Positions 24,039 to 35,722 of a stretch of DNA of 64,000 nucleotides are shown here, piece by piece. The notes beneath the pieces are model-generated. The model was not told the DNA's origin and did not search any database. It worked only from the letters and a program-made list of their open reading frames with translations. The stretch is from contig JBANDB010000002.1 in assembly GCA_037576215.1 (NCBI GenBank), forward strand, positions 5,642,001 through 5,706,000, written 5' to 3'. Source of the DNA: Armillaria gallica (lineage: Eukaryota; Basidiomycota; Agaricomycetes; Agaricales; Physalacriaceae). Numbering within the stretch: the first letter of the stretch is position 1; each line of letters begins with the position of its first letter. The translations under genes were made by a program, and so were the position numbers.

Positions 24039-25496
24039 GCATCTCGCTTTTCAAGCTTTGTGGTCCTTCACTCGGTATATTCTCTTGCTTCGGGGAGATT
24101 TCGGAGCACGGTTAATGGGCTGCGTTACTCGAAATTCTTCACGTACCATACATTTACTGGCTTTCTTTGTTACCCAAAATAATATTTTGAACATCAATTA
24201 TTTCCATTCTGCAAATTGGGCAGTGATAATAGGCTCAACAGACCTCACCGAACTTTTACCCTTCTTCACCGGTAGTACTCTGGAAAGTTCCTCGGAAAAT
24301 AGCACGATCACAGAGAGGCAGGTTGTACAAATTATCGCACTGAAACAGTCGTAGGAGGCGTAAGGATCGATGGAGCAAACTTCGTTCAAGTTTACTGCCA
24401 AGGTTCGGTTCGGACTTCGGACCGTAGCAGACAAATAAATTTCTTGATAATCACCTCCATGTGGCAAGACCAACTCTCGTCATGAACATAGAGTAGCGAC
24501 GCATCTAAGCTTTACTCAGAAAATCAAATTTAGTGCGATAGAATGACACTTCTGTCTAGGCAGCCACCTTGGCGGATCCGAATCTGGGTTAAAGACAAGG
24601 AACTCTGTTTTTACTTCCATCATGTCGTCGATATCAACGCTAAAACTGAATGGCACGACGCAATCTCATAGACGGTACGCTTTCTAGAAGCATGTCCAGA
24701 ATTGTGGCTGAAATGTGCGCTCCTAGTGTCTGAATGTCGTTTCAGTTGATGTTGCGTGAAGGAGATAGTTGTCCTTCGTAACCGGCGACTCCCTCGACGC
24801 CCGCCGTCTTGGCCGCGGTCTACTCTTGGGTCCAAAGCGTATAGCCGGGAACGTGTCCACGAGTACACCTTTACAAGTGCCACCTTTACGGGTTGCGGTA
24901 CAGTCTGGTGAAGCAAACTGGGACCATCGCAATGAAATCCTCACGCAACATTGAAGGAAAGGACGTTGTGACGGGCCGTTGTGAGCCATTCGAATTTCAA
25001 TCTTATTTGGCTGTTAACATCGCAACAGCAGACCCTGAGCTGGCGGATGGCCTACGCCACAGGCTTCAGCTGTCCACTTATTGCAGCTCACGAGATCCGA
25101 TGTTCTCATCTTTCACCCACCCCATGGCCAACTCTCACGCAGCAGAAGCTCCAAAAACGCATGGGGCTCTGTACCAAGAATAGAGCCCGGGCATGCGATC
25201 AAAGCCTGTGGGGGAAAACCGGCTCGACACGAAATCCGTTCTCACAGTTAATCCTTTTATACGCTGGAACTGTCTCGGACGTCTTAACCATGCGAGTCGA
25301 AAAAAGTCGGAGCGCTCTCACATTGAGTCTGAAGATCTGATGGCTTATGCGTAGGATCGAGTTGAAACGATGCCCTAAACTCATTTCCCGTCGGCATTTC
25401 AAATTTTGCCGTATACAAAAGTTTTGGGTTTTTCCATGCGAGCGCTCGGCAGACTCCCGGTCCAGTTCTTGGTCCAGTACTACACCACGCACAGGA
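24039..25496. other. Intergenic region, no gene recognised
   Basis: About 1.4 kb between the pectate lyase stop and the permease promoter. Frames on both strands are short and carry no motif. It probably contains the lyase terminator and the permease promoter. Confidence 0.5.
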
Positions 25497-25502
25497 TATA
25501 AA
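25497..25502 (+). promoter_or_regulatory. TATA box of amino-acid permease gene
   Basis: TATAAA 50 bases upstream of the ATG. Confidence 0.55.
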
Positions 25503-25551
25503 CAGGGCCTATCGTACAAGCTTCCTCCATCTTCTCTCTTCACAAATCACG

Positions 25552-28099
25552 ATGGATCCCTCCAAAGAAAAGTCAAACGGGACGAGCGCTAAAGCCGTCC
25601 CGGCTTTCTATGATCCTAGCCAGGAGAGTATTTGGACTCGACTAGGTCTCAGCTTTGAGAGTTTCAAGCGTGCACCAGGTGTTACCGGGTGAGTTTTCCT
25701 TCATCTTCTCCCAGTCGTGTGCCGCGTGCCAATACGGCTTTTCTCCTTCTAGTGGCCAGGTCGTTGCTGGAGAACACAATGTTGGCGAACTCGAGAATGT
25801 CCAAGCTGACATGCCGATGCTGCAGCCCAAAATGAAAAAGCGTCATCTAAACATGATTGCCGTTGGAGGTAGCATCGGTACAGGTCTTTTCGTTGGTTCC
25901 GGCTCAGCTTTACACAACGGTGGTCCCGCTGGTGTCATCATCTCATACATCATCATCGGTGCTATGCTGGTCAACGTCACCCAGGTGGGTTTCTTCTTTT
26001 CTGATAATAACTTCTATCGATGACATCATGATAGGCACTCGGTGAAATGGCCATCATGTATCCTGTCTCCGGCGGTTTCTACACCCTTGCTGATCGGTTT
26101 CTTGATCCTTCATTTGCGTTCGCCATGGGTTGGAACTATTGCTTCCAATGGTTCGCCGCGTTGCCCCTCGAAATTACTGTCGCCGGGACCACAGTACAAT
26201 ATTGGACCGACGAAGTTCCCATTGCTGCTTGGATTACTATATTTTGGGCTGTCATCAGTGCGTCTGGGTTTCCACATCACTTCCATTTTGGTACCGACAA
26301 CCTGCAGTCATCATTTCTATCTTCGGAACACTTGGTTACGCAGAAGAGGAATTCTGGTCATCATGCTTGAAACTTTTAGTGGTTCTTATGTTTATATTCC
26401 TCGGAATGTGGGTTTACACTTTCTCATTTCGTCAAGATTGACTCTTGCTCATTGTAATTTTGCAGAATTTGCGTTTCCGGGGGCGGCCCGAAGAGCGGAG
26501 AGTTTGGTTCTTATGTGGGCGGCAAGTATTGGCATGACCCAGGAGCATTCGCGAACGGCTTCAAGGGTGTATGTTCTGTTTTCGTCACTGGTGCGTTGAT
26601 TTGAAGGTCCAAGCTCTGGCATACGCTTACAGATCTTACTTCCTATAGCCGCCTTCTCTTTCTGTATGTCTACAGATACCTTTATCCGATTAATTTTTTG
26701 ACTCGTTGAATAGCGGGCACTGAGCTCGTTGGGCTCGCTGCTTCGGAGACCGCCGATCCGAGGGGAACTATGCCTGGTATGTTCTTCAATGTGTCCATTC
26801 ATAGAGAGGAAATTGAGGCGTGTTTTCAGGTGCCGTCAAGGGTACTTTCTGGCGTGTTGTAGGTTCTTCGTAGTCTCAGTAGCACCCAACTCACGACTGT
26901 TCGCAGACCATCATCTACATAACGTCTCTAACAATCATCGGCTTAATGGTTCCATGGAATGACGATCGGCTTATTGGCGGTAGCGGCGCGTCAGCTTCGC
27001 CTTTCGTCATTGCTTTGGACCGGGCTAATATTCATGGGCTTAATCGTTAGTCCTGTTCCTATTCTCCTCATGCTCGTTTTTGACACCGCTAGATCTCGTC
27101 AATGCTACAATCTGTGTCTCCGTACTCTCTATTGGCCTCTCAAGTGTATACGGTGCATCTCGTACTCTGACAGCCTTGGCTGAAAACGGATATGCTCCTC
27201 GTATTTTCGCCTACGGTATGGCTTCACTCAATTATCTTCGAACGTATTGGAGCTCTGATCAGTTTGCGTATAGTGGACAAGTCGAGTCGACCTTTGGTCT
27301 CCGCACTAAGTGTCCTTATCTTTGCCGCCATTGCATATGTCAATGTTGTCGCTGCCGGTGACATTGTCTGTATGTATCGACTCTATCCTGCCTTCTCATT
27401 CTTACTGATCCACACCCGCAGTCGATTGGCTGCAAGCTATTTCGGGTCTCTCCGCGCTCTTTACATGGCTCTCCATATGCCTCTGCCAGTATGTGATCCA
27501 CTGTCGTATCCGTCAAGGTATCGTAAACTAACGTACACCTATAGCATACGGTTTAGACATGCATGGACAACCCAGGGACACTCCCTTGAGGAGCTACCGT
27601 ATCAGGCCATGGGCGGTGTATATGGATCTTGGCTCGGTGTCGTTTTGATCATCTTAGTCCTAATAGCACAATTCTACGTCGTGAGTAGTGACACTGCCAG
27701 TGCACCATCATACATTCACATAGCTTTCACAGGCTCTTTTCCCTGTCGGAGAGGACCTTCATGGCGCTGCCGCTGGTCAGGCTTTCTTCCGTGCGCCCTC
27801 TTACTCTCATTGTCGATGTTCCGTTTCTCACCCTCGTTTCAGAGGCATATCTAGCTGCTCCAGTCTTACTCCTGTTCTACATCATCGGTTACGTGTGGAA
27901 ACGCCAGCTTCCCAAGCGGGCTAGTGAGATCGATCTCGACGTACGTGTCGCCGTTACCCGGGTATATGTTTTCTCATTGTAGCATTCGCAGTCCGGACGC
28001 AAATCGTGGCTTACAGTGGAAGAGATGAGGGCCTATCGTGCGGAACGCCGCAATGCCCCCACTCATATCAGACTTTGGCGTATACTGTTTTCAAATTAA
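25552..28099 (+). CDS. Amino-acid permease (YAT/AAP type, 12 membrane helices)
   Basis: About 12 exons join in frame to about 560 residues. A soluble N-terminus (MDPSKEKSNGTSAK) leads to MKKRHLNMIAVGGSIGTGLF, the signature opening of fungal amino-acid permeases. Next come LGEMAIMYPVSGGFY, WNYCFQWFAALPLE, SGTELVGLAASETADPRG, PWNDDRLIGG, SPFVIAL, YGASRTLTALAENGYAPRIF, the SGLSALFTWLSICLCHIRFR block and the late motif PYQAMGGVYGSWLG. Twelve hydrophobic segments are visible. It should import amino acids across the plasma membrane with protons; substrate range cannot be told. The C-terminus is basic (WLTVEEMRAYRAERR). It is intact and lies inside the inverted repeat, downstream of the pectate lyase. 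Confidence 0.92.
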
Positions 28100-28219
28100 T
28101 GGTGCTGTATATAAACAGAAAATCTTGTATAACTGGTCCTTTGATAAAACAAGTCGGGTGTGTGTATAAAGGTTTGCTGACTGCTATGCTTCCCAACTTC
28201 CCTGGGTATTCTTTGGACC

Positions 28220-29135
28220 TTATTTATAGGCCGATTCAAGTTTCTGTCGATGCTCGTGAGTGACAAAATGGGTTACATCTGTTACAAACGCGACATGGGG
28301 ATGTGCTTCTAGAGAGACAGGATTCTTTATGCCTCCAGGTGAGAATAGCCGCGTACGTGTGGAGGACTTAGACAACCGGTATCACTTTTAAATTGTTACG
28401 GAGAGAAATTATGATCTTTTTGTCTGTTCATAGTGCCGCCGGCAAGTCTCATTTTACTACTGTCAACCTCCATCTAATAAGTTTCTTCACTTTGAGACAG
28501 TGCCGACCAAAGTGTGGTCACTCACCAGCATTCATTGAATGTAGAGAATTCCAGGTTCCTTCATACGCCCGCTTGGTATGCTTTCTCTCCCGAATACATA
28601 TATATCCCAGGAAGAAGATGATCCCTGCTTCGACAAGTGTCGACAGCAGTTCCACAACATATCCGAACGCCTGCACCGCCGGCCGCCAAAAATATCCCAA
28701 GCCGAGGCAAAACTCGAATGCGATGGCTACTAGCCATAATGCACCGATGAGGAACAGGGTTATGATGCACCATAAGGTGGACATCACGGGAAACTTCTTC
28801 GACGTACGCTGGTATTTCCTATTGAGGCAAAGGACAGCGAAGTGATGGGCGTATGTGAGGACGGCGGCGCTTATGCTGATCCATAGAGTATGGGCACCAT
28901 GGTCGGGAAGGGCCATGCTGGAGATAATAATGAGGGTGTTCAAGATGAGGGATATGAGAATGGGGTTTGTTACAAGTTTTGTGCGACATCCTGGGACGGA
29001 GAATATCTCTGTCTGGAATTGTTCTGTCATAGTCGCTGTCAACGCACGACTTGTGTCCATCAGCTTTATAGTCTTCACCCCAGCGTGAGAAGGTTATGGT
29101 GCTGTATTCAATACCACCGATTCCTTAGAACTATG
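28220..29135 (-). repeat. Inverted repeat, right arm
   Basis: Reverse-complement partner of 20810-21780. The arms are separated by about 6.4 kb. The distal end (28230-28370) also shares blocks with the third copy at 32600-32770, such as ATTCAAGT and ATGTGCTTCT. Confidence 0.85.
28518..29060 (-). CDS. Four-helix integral membrane protein (copy 2)
   Basis: A single exon of 180 residues from ATG at 29060 (MDTSRALTATMTEQ) to TGA at 28518. It is very close in sequence to copy 1 over the full length, with four membrane segments at the same places (for example ILISLILNTLIIISSMALPD). Hydrophobic positions are conserved and the changes are mostly conservative, so both copies look maintained as proteins. 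It lies in the right arm of the inverted repeat and points toward the permease. Confidence 0.65.
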   Translation of the reverse strand: MDTSRALTATMTEQFQTEIFSVPGCRTKLVTNPILISLILNTLIIISSMALPDHGAHTLWISISAAVLTYAHHFAVLCLNRKYQRTSKKFPVMSTLWCIITLFLIGALWLVAIAFEFCLGLGYFWRPAVQAFGYVVELLSTLVEAGIIFFLGYICIRERKHTKRAYEGTWNSLHSMNAGE

Positions 29136-30816
29136 GCAGTCGAGAATATGTATTCCCATCGGAGTGGACGAGAAGTGGCGATCAGGCTGCTGTACAGCCT
29201 AGAACCTGAGTGCTGAGCTCGTGAGAAGGCTGTGGTACTGTATTCAACACTGTTAGACACGCGTGCACCATTGAACGAGGCACGTTTGCCTTAGAAGGCA
29301 AACAAGTGAGGTATACGACAAAATCTAGCTGCTTAAATACCTTGCTGTTCCGAGTCCTGTGTATACAGGATTCGGTCTATGCCTCTCGGTGGCGGTGCAT
29401 AATTGCGATAGTCCGACAATTCGTCGTGACGTGCATGCCGTGCTCCATCCACGTTCTTGTCACGCGTCACACCTGTTACGTGTTCTTTTTCGAGCACCGA
29501 TTGCTCTTCCCCCGCCGCCTTTCTGACGATTAATGCTACAACCTTGTGGTCTCGACTCTCGAAGGTCCTTTCGCACGAGATAAGCCCTGCCGTGGGAACG
29601 CTGCCTCGCTATTATCCTCCATCTCATCGAACAACATCATGGCGTCTAGCCTAGTATCCTACCAGCTTCGTACGTTGAATCGTAACGGTACGAGGTTGGA
29701 TACTAGAACGAAATTCTCAGGTTGTCGTCGGAAGATATAGCACTGATAGATGTACGTCATCCTTCGGTCAGCATTGCAGATGTCCCGTGTTAAACTACCT
29801 CCTAGTGATGGCTACATCTCGTCAAGCAGCTTGAGGCCTCATTCGACTTGGACTCGGTAGTTGGCTTTCTCGCGAGCCTCAAGCATCTGCAGCTCTGTGG
29901 GAGTGCTTCAGCTTCAGCTGATTCCCTTCATGGTCGCCTTTGCAAACCCTCCGTTTGACGCACAGGTTCCGACACTCGATGTTGACACGTTGTTCTTATT
30001 GACAGATTTTTTGGAGTCAGGTTGGTGTATGGGGAGGATATAATTGGTGAGCATGGCCATCTATTCATGATTCCTTCGCAGTATGCTGCAACCCTTTCCA
30101 CTGACAAACACTTTTCCAGCCCAGTGAGCCGACGTCTTCATCTTCGATGTAGTGACGACGAATCGACCATTACCAAGAACGTCAGCGAGACACTCAAGCC
30201 CAGCGCCTCCATGTATCCCACCTGTGTATGTTCTGCCTATCTATTTTTGTCTCATTACTGACTGTGTTCTTGTTGGTAGCATCTTCACTGATGTTTACAC
30301 TGTTCAACGTCTTTACGAGACACTGAGTGAGGAATAGATGAAGGTCTTGGGTTGTCTTTGAGGTGTATAGTTGAAGTATGTTCTCCGTATCATTGTGGAT
30401 GACCTGGCCTGACCCCCCTCCATAGATGTACCCGCAACTCGTCGAGCAGCCTCGTTCGACTTGCGCATGGGAGTATCGTTCGTTCCTTTTGAGTATAACC
30501 GATACATACGGTTGGTAACATTGTTTCCGAAGTTGACCGTTGGAGCGAATTTCATTACGAGCACATGGACTTTCCTTCTGCGTTGAAAAAGCCAAGCGTG
30601 TGACAGTAGTAGACTCGTGACCTCCATGACAGCGTGTCATCCGGGCCGGAATCAATTTGGGTACCATCAATGTCCGCAGCGTCTGCGGCAATGCTTCATC
30701 ATCGCCGCAGTTGTCACCTAACGCTGAGTATAGCCTCAGTCCTATCATCTCCATAAAGTATCTCGGAATCGTCATGGCGTTGCTCTACCCATCGTGTAGC
30801 TTGATTGACCATACGA
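29136..30816. other. Region of possible gene decay, no intact gene
   Basis: Several protein-like pieces occur on both strands but none can be joined into a gene. Plus-strand pieces near 29860-29950 read SVVGFLASLKHLQL, in the style of F-box/LRR proteins. A minus-strand frame (30775-30194) is listed separately. Similar word blocks recur at about 29840 and 30430 (TCGTCAAGCAGC against TCGTCGAGCAGC, each followed by CATTCGACTTG or CGTTCGACTTG), which hints at an internal duplication. Confidence 0.35.
30194..30775 (-). other. Unassigned open frame(s), possible relic
   Basis: A 193-codon frame from ATG at 30775 overlaps a second minus-strand frame (30627-30313) whose residues (for example KFAPTVNFGNNVTNRMYRLY) look more protein-like. 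If the second frame is the real one, its start and splice sites are unclear. No family is recognised. Confidence 0.2.
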
Positions 30817-32437
30817 TGTTTTCCTCCCTCCCTTTCGAATTGTTATGCAAAATCGCCTCTCTGGTATGTGCAACAGCACTTGGGACGTAATACGGAAAGA
30901 CCTCACTCATCCATCTGTTCGTTCCAGCTCAGCCTTGAAGAAAAAAAGAATCTTCGGTTGACTTCCAAGAGGTTCAGCGGTCTGGCCACTCCTCTAGTAT
31001 TTCAAACGGTATCTCTATACCTCAATGACGACCGTCATTACCACAGATGCATGTCATTGCTTGAGGCATTGGGCACCCCATCTTACTTGTCCCAGAACAT
31101 AAAAGCTCTTTGTATCCATGGGTCTTTCGACCCACCTTACGCAAAAGGTGGATTTTGGAATAAAATAACGAGCAGAAGGCGGCGTGCTATTCGTTTGATT
31201 GAGAAGCGGCTTCTCGGGGCTATACCCTCTCTCGCTTCTTTGAAATCGTTGCAGTAAGCACAGTTACCCCTGTACTCTACGTACTCGTACTCATATTTGA
31301 ATATGTAGTTTCTCTGGATTTCATCCGGGAGAGCTGGGTCCAGTTTCAGTAAACGCCATAATGCTCGCTCTGAGCAATCTTCCACTTCTTTCTCTTCTTG
31401 ATATTAGTTTTCAGTATAGCCAAACATCATACTTGGACTTCCATGATCTTGATGACATCACCTTCACTGTTGGAGAGCACATGCTGCATGTTGTCCCTTC
31501 CCTCGTGGCGCGCAGTCCAAATCTAACGCGGTTACGGCTGATTGCTTCTCGACAAGCGGGAGCTGTACCTGCAGTGTCCACGAGTGTCTTCTCTGATATT
31601 CATAAAGGAAAACTCAGCTGCGTAAAGCAGCTCACCTTGGAGGGTGCTCTCATATTGCCCACACATGATGTTCCAATAATTGTACCGCACCTTCGCCATT
31701 TGACTTCCCTCCGGATTCACATCACCGACGTTGCCGAAGAATTTTGGTCTGCTCTACGAATTGAGATGATCCATCTACGGGACGTATCGGTGGACATTGT
31801 GAATAATGCCCTTTTGGAGTACCTCGAGTCGTACTCTGGCGCCAGATCCATGATGCTTATCATGGACCAGGAAGACGATAATGGCTCGTCCAAGTTCTGG
31901 CGCAATATTCTTCTCAAACATGCTGATACCCTTGTGGATCTGTATGTTCAGCCCCAGTATGCCGGCGGATGGTGTCTTGATACTAGATCATTCGATGCCA
32001 TAAGACAATGCAAGCGTCTTGAGATCCTTCGAGTCAAAGTAGACCAGGAGACACTGGATGTGGATGATGGAAGTAATATAATAGTGGGTCCCATCGTACG
32101 GTTACATGTTTGACTACTAACTTTCAGTTTTCAGATTCAGATTCTAGAAGATCTTCATGAATGGCCTCACCTCACCTATCTCGACCTTGTTTCCATTCAG
32201 ACGCCCGACATTTCTCGTCTACTGAGCAATGATAAATATGATGCAATTCAAAAGATTGTCGTAGCATTTCGCTGTATCCATCCCACGGACGGCGCTCTTC
32301 GCCTGAAAGTAACCGTCGGCTACGCTGACTATCGCCTTTCGAAGCGAAAGTTCGACCTTGGGGTATATTCATTCAGGGAGATTCATAGATGGTTCTGCTT
32401 CGGGCCTGCTCCCGATGAGGAGGAATTTTATTTGTAG
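30817..32437 (+). CDS. F-box/LRR-type protein
   Basis: Four exons join in frame to about 500 residues. The first exon (MFSSLPFELLCKIASL) continues after a 63-base intron into LSLEEKKNLRLTSKRFSGLA, together a typical F-box at residues 2-40. The rest alternates leucine-rich strands and helices (for example LTRLRLIASRQ, LRHLTSLRIH, RLEILRVKVDQ), as in agaricomycete F-box proteins with degenerate LRR folds. Such proteins recruit substrates to SCF ubiquitin ligases through Skp1; the substrate is unknown. The last intron is 32094 or so to 32135, with acceptor TTTTCAG. The stop is TAG at 32435. A dispersed repeat starts about 45 bases after the stop. Confidence 0.82.
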
Positions 32438-32439
32438 AT

Positions 32440-32482
32440 CCTGATGTCCTGGTGGTTTCGAATCCCAGAATCCCGGTCTTTC
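32440..32482 (+). repeat. Short duplicated piece of the neighbouring transcription-factor gene
   Basis: The segment CCTGATG..TTTCGAATCCCAGAATCCCGGTCTTT matches 34909-34950, which is coding sequence of the Zn2Cys6 gene, in the same plus-strand orientation. Only a few mismatches and one 2-base gap are seen over about 40 bases. Confidence 0.6.
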
Positions 32483-32770
32483 AGATTTTACTGCCGAAAG
32501 TAATGCATCACCATCCTACTCTCCCGTGGTTCAGCCACAATCTTTGAGACACTCCGTCGCTGACTGGGATCGCTTCAATACGCCTATGCAGTGGATGTTA
32601 TAGGTCCTTAGACGTTGTAGGTCTCGGATTCAAGTGTCTGTCAGTGCTCGTACATCGGCCTTGGTTTCGTGATATAGTATCAGGGGGCCTCTCGTATGTG
32701 CTTCTGCGATTCGAGAGGATCTTTTATGCCCTCATGTGAGAATAGTAGCGTAGCTAGTTTCGTAGGAATC
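32483..32770 (+). repeat. Dispersed repeat, copy B
   Basis: Matches the reverse complement of 21640-21905 over about 280 bases, and shares shorter blocks with 28230-28370. It begins immediately after the short transcription-factor-derived piece. Confidence 0.8.
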
Positions 32771-32870
32771 TTGAATATAATACACATATAAACCTGATAT
32801 TCATCTAATCACGACAACCAAGCTAAGGAGTCATGGAGATGAGAATCATCCGGCCTAAACATGGCGTTTT

Positions 32871-35722
32871 TCAAGAACAACAACAAAATATTCGAGAGCA
32901 AGCATACCCTAATGGATTACGGTTCCACATATCAATCATGTCCGTCCACTGAGACGTAGAATCAGGCATAGCCGTGGAATACAAATAGCCGAAGTTGTCA
33001 CTTTGTCGACCGAACCACCCTGTTGTGATACCACTATCAAGCTGGGCATCCGAGGGCGGTTGAATCTGGCTTTCTGTAAAACATGCCGTGGACAAAGAAG
33101 GGTCAGCCAAACTGCCGAAGCTTGGGGTAGAATTACTAGTAAAGAGACCGAAGTCATGGCCTCCATCCCATGTGTCAACAGATGGCGGGATAGAATCAGG
33201 TACCGGTAAATCTTCCACGGACGCTATTTCATAGAGGATGCTCCTTTATTATGTGTTCATCAGTCTACTTCGTGTGAACGAGAATGGTCCCATACCAACT
33301 AGAGCCGCCAAAGTGCCATCTACCATGTACATTAGTGCTTGCTGATATCCAGGGAGGACTAGACGCACGTACCTGGCACTGAGGTCCTCGAGTGTCTTCA
33401 TGCATTTGTGCACAAGGTCAATGTCGTAAGACGCATCGAAGGAATGATCGAGGTGTTTCTGGTACCAGATGTTGAAAAGGAGAACGAGTCCTACGGTGAA
33501 CGCCCCAAACTAGCAAACAGTCAGAGAGCGAGCAGGAGAGCAGAAGATTCGGCCTTCTTACGCCGGATATTGGATACATATGTCCGCGAATGCGATGGGT
33601 ATCGAGGACACGGGAGCACGAGCGGGCGGCGTTGGTGCATATATGCAGTGAATAGATGTGAAACGGAGTCAACTTCTTGGAGGAGGCAATGAAAGGCCGA
33701 TGTATCAATATTCTCAGATGAAAATAGAGGATGTATAGGGAAGCAGACTGGTTGAAGCGGGTCGAGTTCTCTTGGTTCGGATCCCATCTGACTGATAGAA
33801 TATATGCTCAATAATAGTCAAGACCAAACCAATGAGACGAAGCCTTACGATGTTCAGGTATGGAATCAAACCAACTATCAAGCGACGCGTCTAGCTCCGC
33901 GGCAACCTGCCGATCCCAATCCTGGCGAAGGAACCCGAAAGATTTTTTCGATTTTTCCATCAAATACTATTCAATGCTTGTCAGCGTTTTCAGGCAAAAA
34001 GAAAAAAGAAATTCGAATACGTACGAGGGTCCGCAGACAAGATTGTAACAAATGACTCAGGCGTAACGAGGTGTTGAAATATGAGATATCAGACGGCTGG
34101 CCCGCGGGCTGTTTAAATGCTTCTTCCGGATTGGCATGTATCCAATATTGATCATCGCATTCCACCGGAAGTTCGACATCAATCCTAGTAAACTTTCCAG
34201 ATAAGCATCAACACCGAACGAAGAGACCACATAAGTACTCTTCCTCGTGAAGGGCGCATGGTCGGCCCATATGGGAACTGATCACTCGGTCGATGAACAA
34301 AAGACACCTCAACAAACATGTTCAGAAGTTGTACGTCAAGGTAAGCCTTATCTCCCTACTCACCAGAATGCACGTTTCCACACTCTCCTTCCGCTGTATT
34401 AGGTGAATCCCTTCCTCGCCTCTGATGAACACCAGCATCTTGAGCTACCCGAAGGCCGATACCGGCCAACGTCCAGCACAAGTAAGGAGCCGACGAGCCC
34501 AGCATGAATTGCGCGAAGAGCTAATAGAACAACTTTAGCCGGGTTGCTATCGATTAAGTAAACACCTACACAGACGAACTGCAGATCATACAACGTCGAT
34601 GGGTGGATCGACAATCTATACGTAGACACCACTTGATGAACCCACTTCCACCCGCTCGATTGCGCAGACTGCTGCCCCTCGAACAAAACGCGGGAGTCAT
34701 CCGAGTACCTCGACGCCACCGCACATACGAATATCACCACATCCGCGAATTTCTGATCTTGCAAGTGGAGTTTCTCTGAGACGGAAGTCTCAAATGTCGG
34801 TCGGTGAAGGAGTGGTAAGAGGATATTGACCCGCTCGAAATACAAGTTTATCAGGGATCGCAGCAGGTCGTCCTCTGGGAAGGTGTACGTGATGTGCCAG
34901 TGGTCCTGATGATCTGGGGGTTTCGAATCCCAGAATTCCGGTCTTTTCCAGCGCATGAAAGGGGTAGGGCTATATGTCTTTCCAGAGTATTCGTATTTAA
35001 GATTTATCGCTGTCCCAGCTAACTGTGCACTGCTGGACTTTCCAAAAAACCGATGACCTTGAGTAAAGTCCTTGTGCCATTCAACAAGTTGTTCCAGGAA
35101 AGCGCGATCTGGGTCTTGCAGATACTTGTTCTCGATCTCGGTTATGATATCGTCGGAGTCAGGTCGCTTTGTTCGTGTGTAACGCGAGTCGAGGTCGCCG
35201 TCTGGCAATAGCTTCGTTGCGGTTCCAATTAATTCCTAATGGTGCCCGAAAGAAAGAGTTTACCTGGAGTAAAAGCTTCTCCATGTTCTGGACCTTCCTC
35301 TCCAAGTCTTTCACATATCTACTTGCCAGCATTTAGCGCCAAACTGACGAGGCAGATACAATCACGAACGCATCAGAATATTCGTTCTACTTCGAGCCCG
35401 CTTCAATAATCGCAATTTTGGTTAAACTGGTGATTCTGACCTGGCTTCCATCGATGTAGGTGCAATCCAACTTGAACGTGATACAATTCGAGCATCGTTT
35501 CTCAGGCATGAGCATCCCATCGCCTAACCCTGAATCAGCGAATGACACGAGCGAATGAAACATCATACATTTTACTGAGTATCAGGTAAGTTTTGGAGTT
35601 CAAGGAGAGTCTGACAGTCGCGACATACCTTTCTTATGGCGACAGCTATCACAGGCTTTCTGTTTTCTCCGTCTCTTCTTCAGGTCGCATTTGCAGCCCA
35701 ACTTTTCTTCGTTTGACGACAT
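32871..35722 (-). pseudogene. Zn2Cys6 fungal transcription factor, probably degenerate
   Basis: Exon 1 (35722 on) reads MSSNEEKLGCKC, a basic run, then KACDSCRHKK. Exon 2 (35529 on) gives MPEKRCSNCITFKLDCTY. In the C-x2-C-x6-C-x9-C-x2-C-x6-C zinc cluster, the third cysteine is glycine (GGC at 35522-35524). A coiled-coil-like linker (YVKDLERKVQNMEKLLLQ) follows, but I cannot splice it cleanly to the zinc cluster. The fungal middle homology region is well preserved: LLPLLHRPTFE, LCWTLAGIGLRVAQDAGVH, RVISSHMGRPCAL, VELPVECDDQYW, ILIHRPFI. In the E-L-W-K-R-A-F-W motif one base is missing at about 34381-34383, so the frame breaks; the downstream exons are then intact to the stop at 32871. With the lost zinc ligand, this is most likely a recently inactivated regulator. 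A sequencing error cannot be excluded for the single base. Confidence 0.75.
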
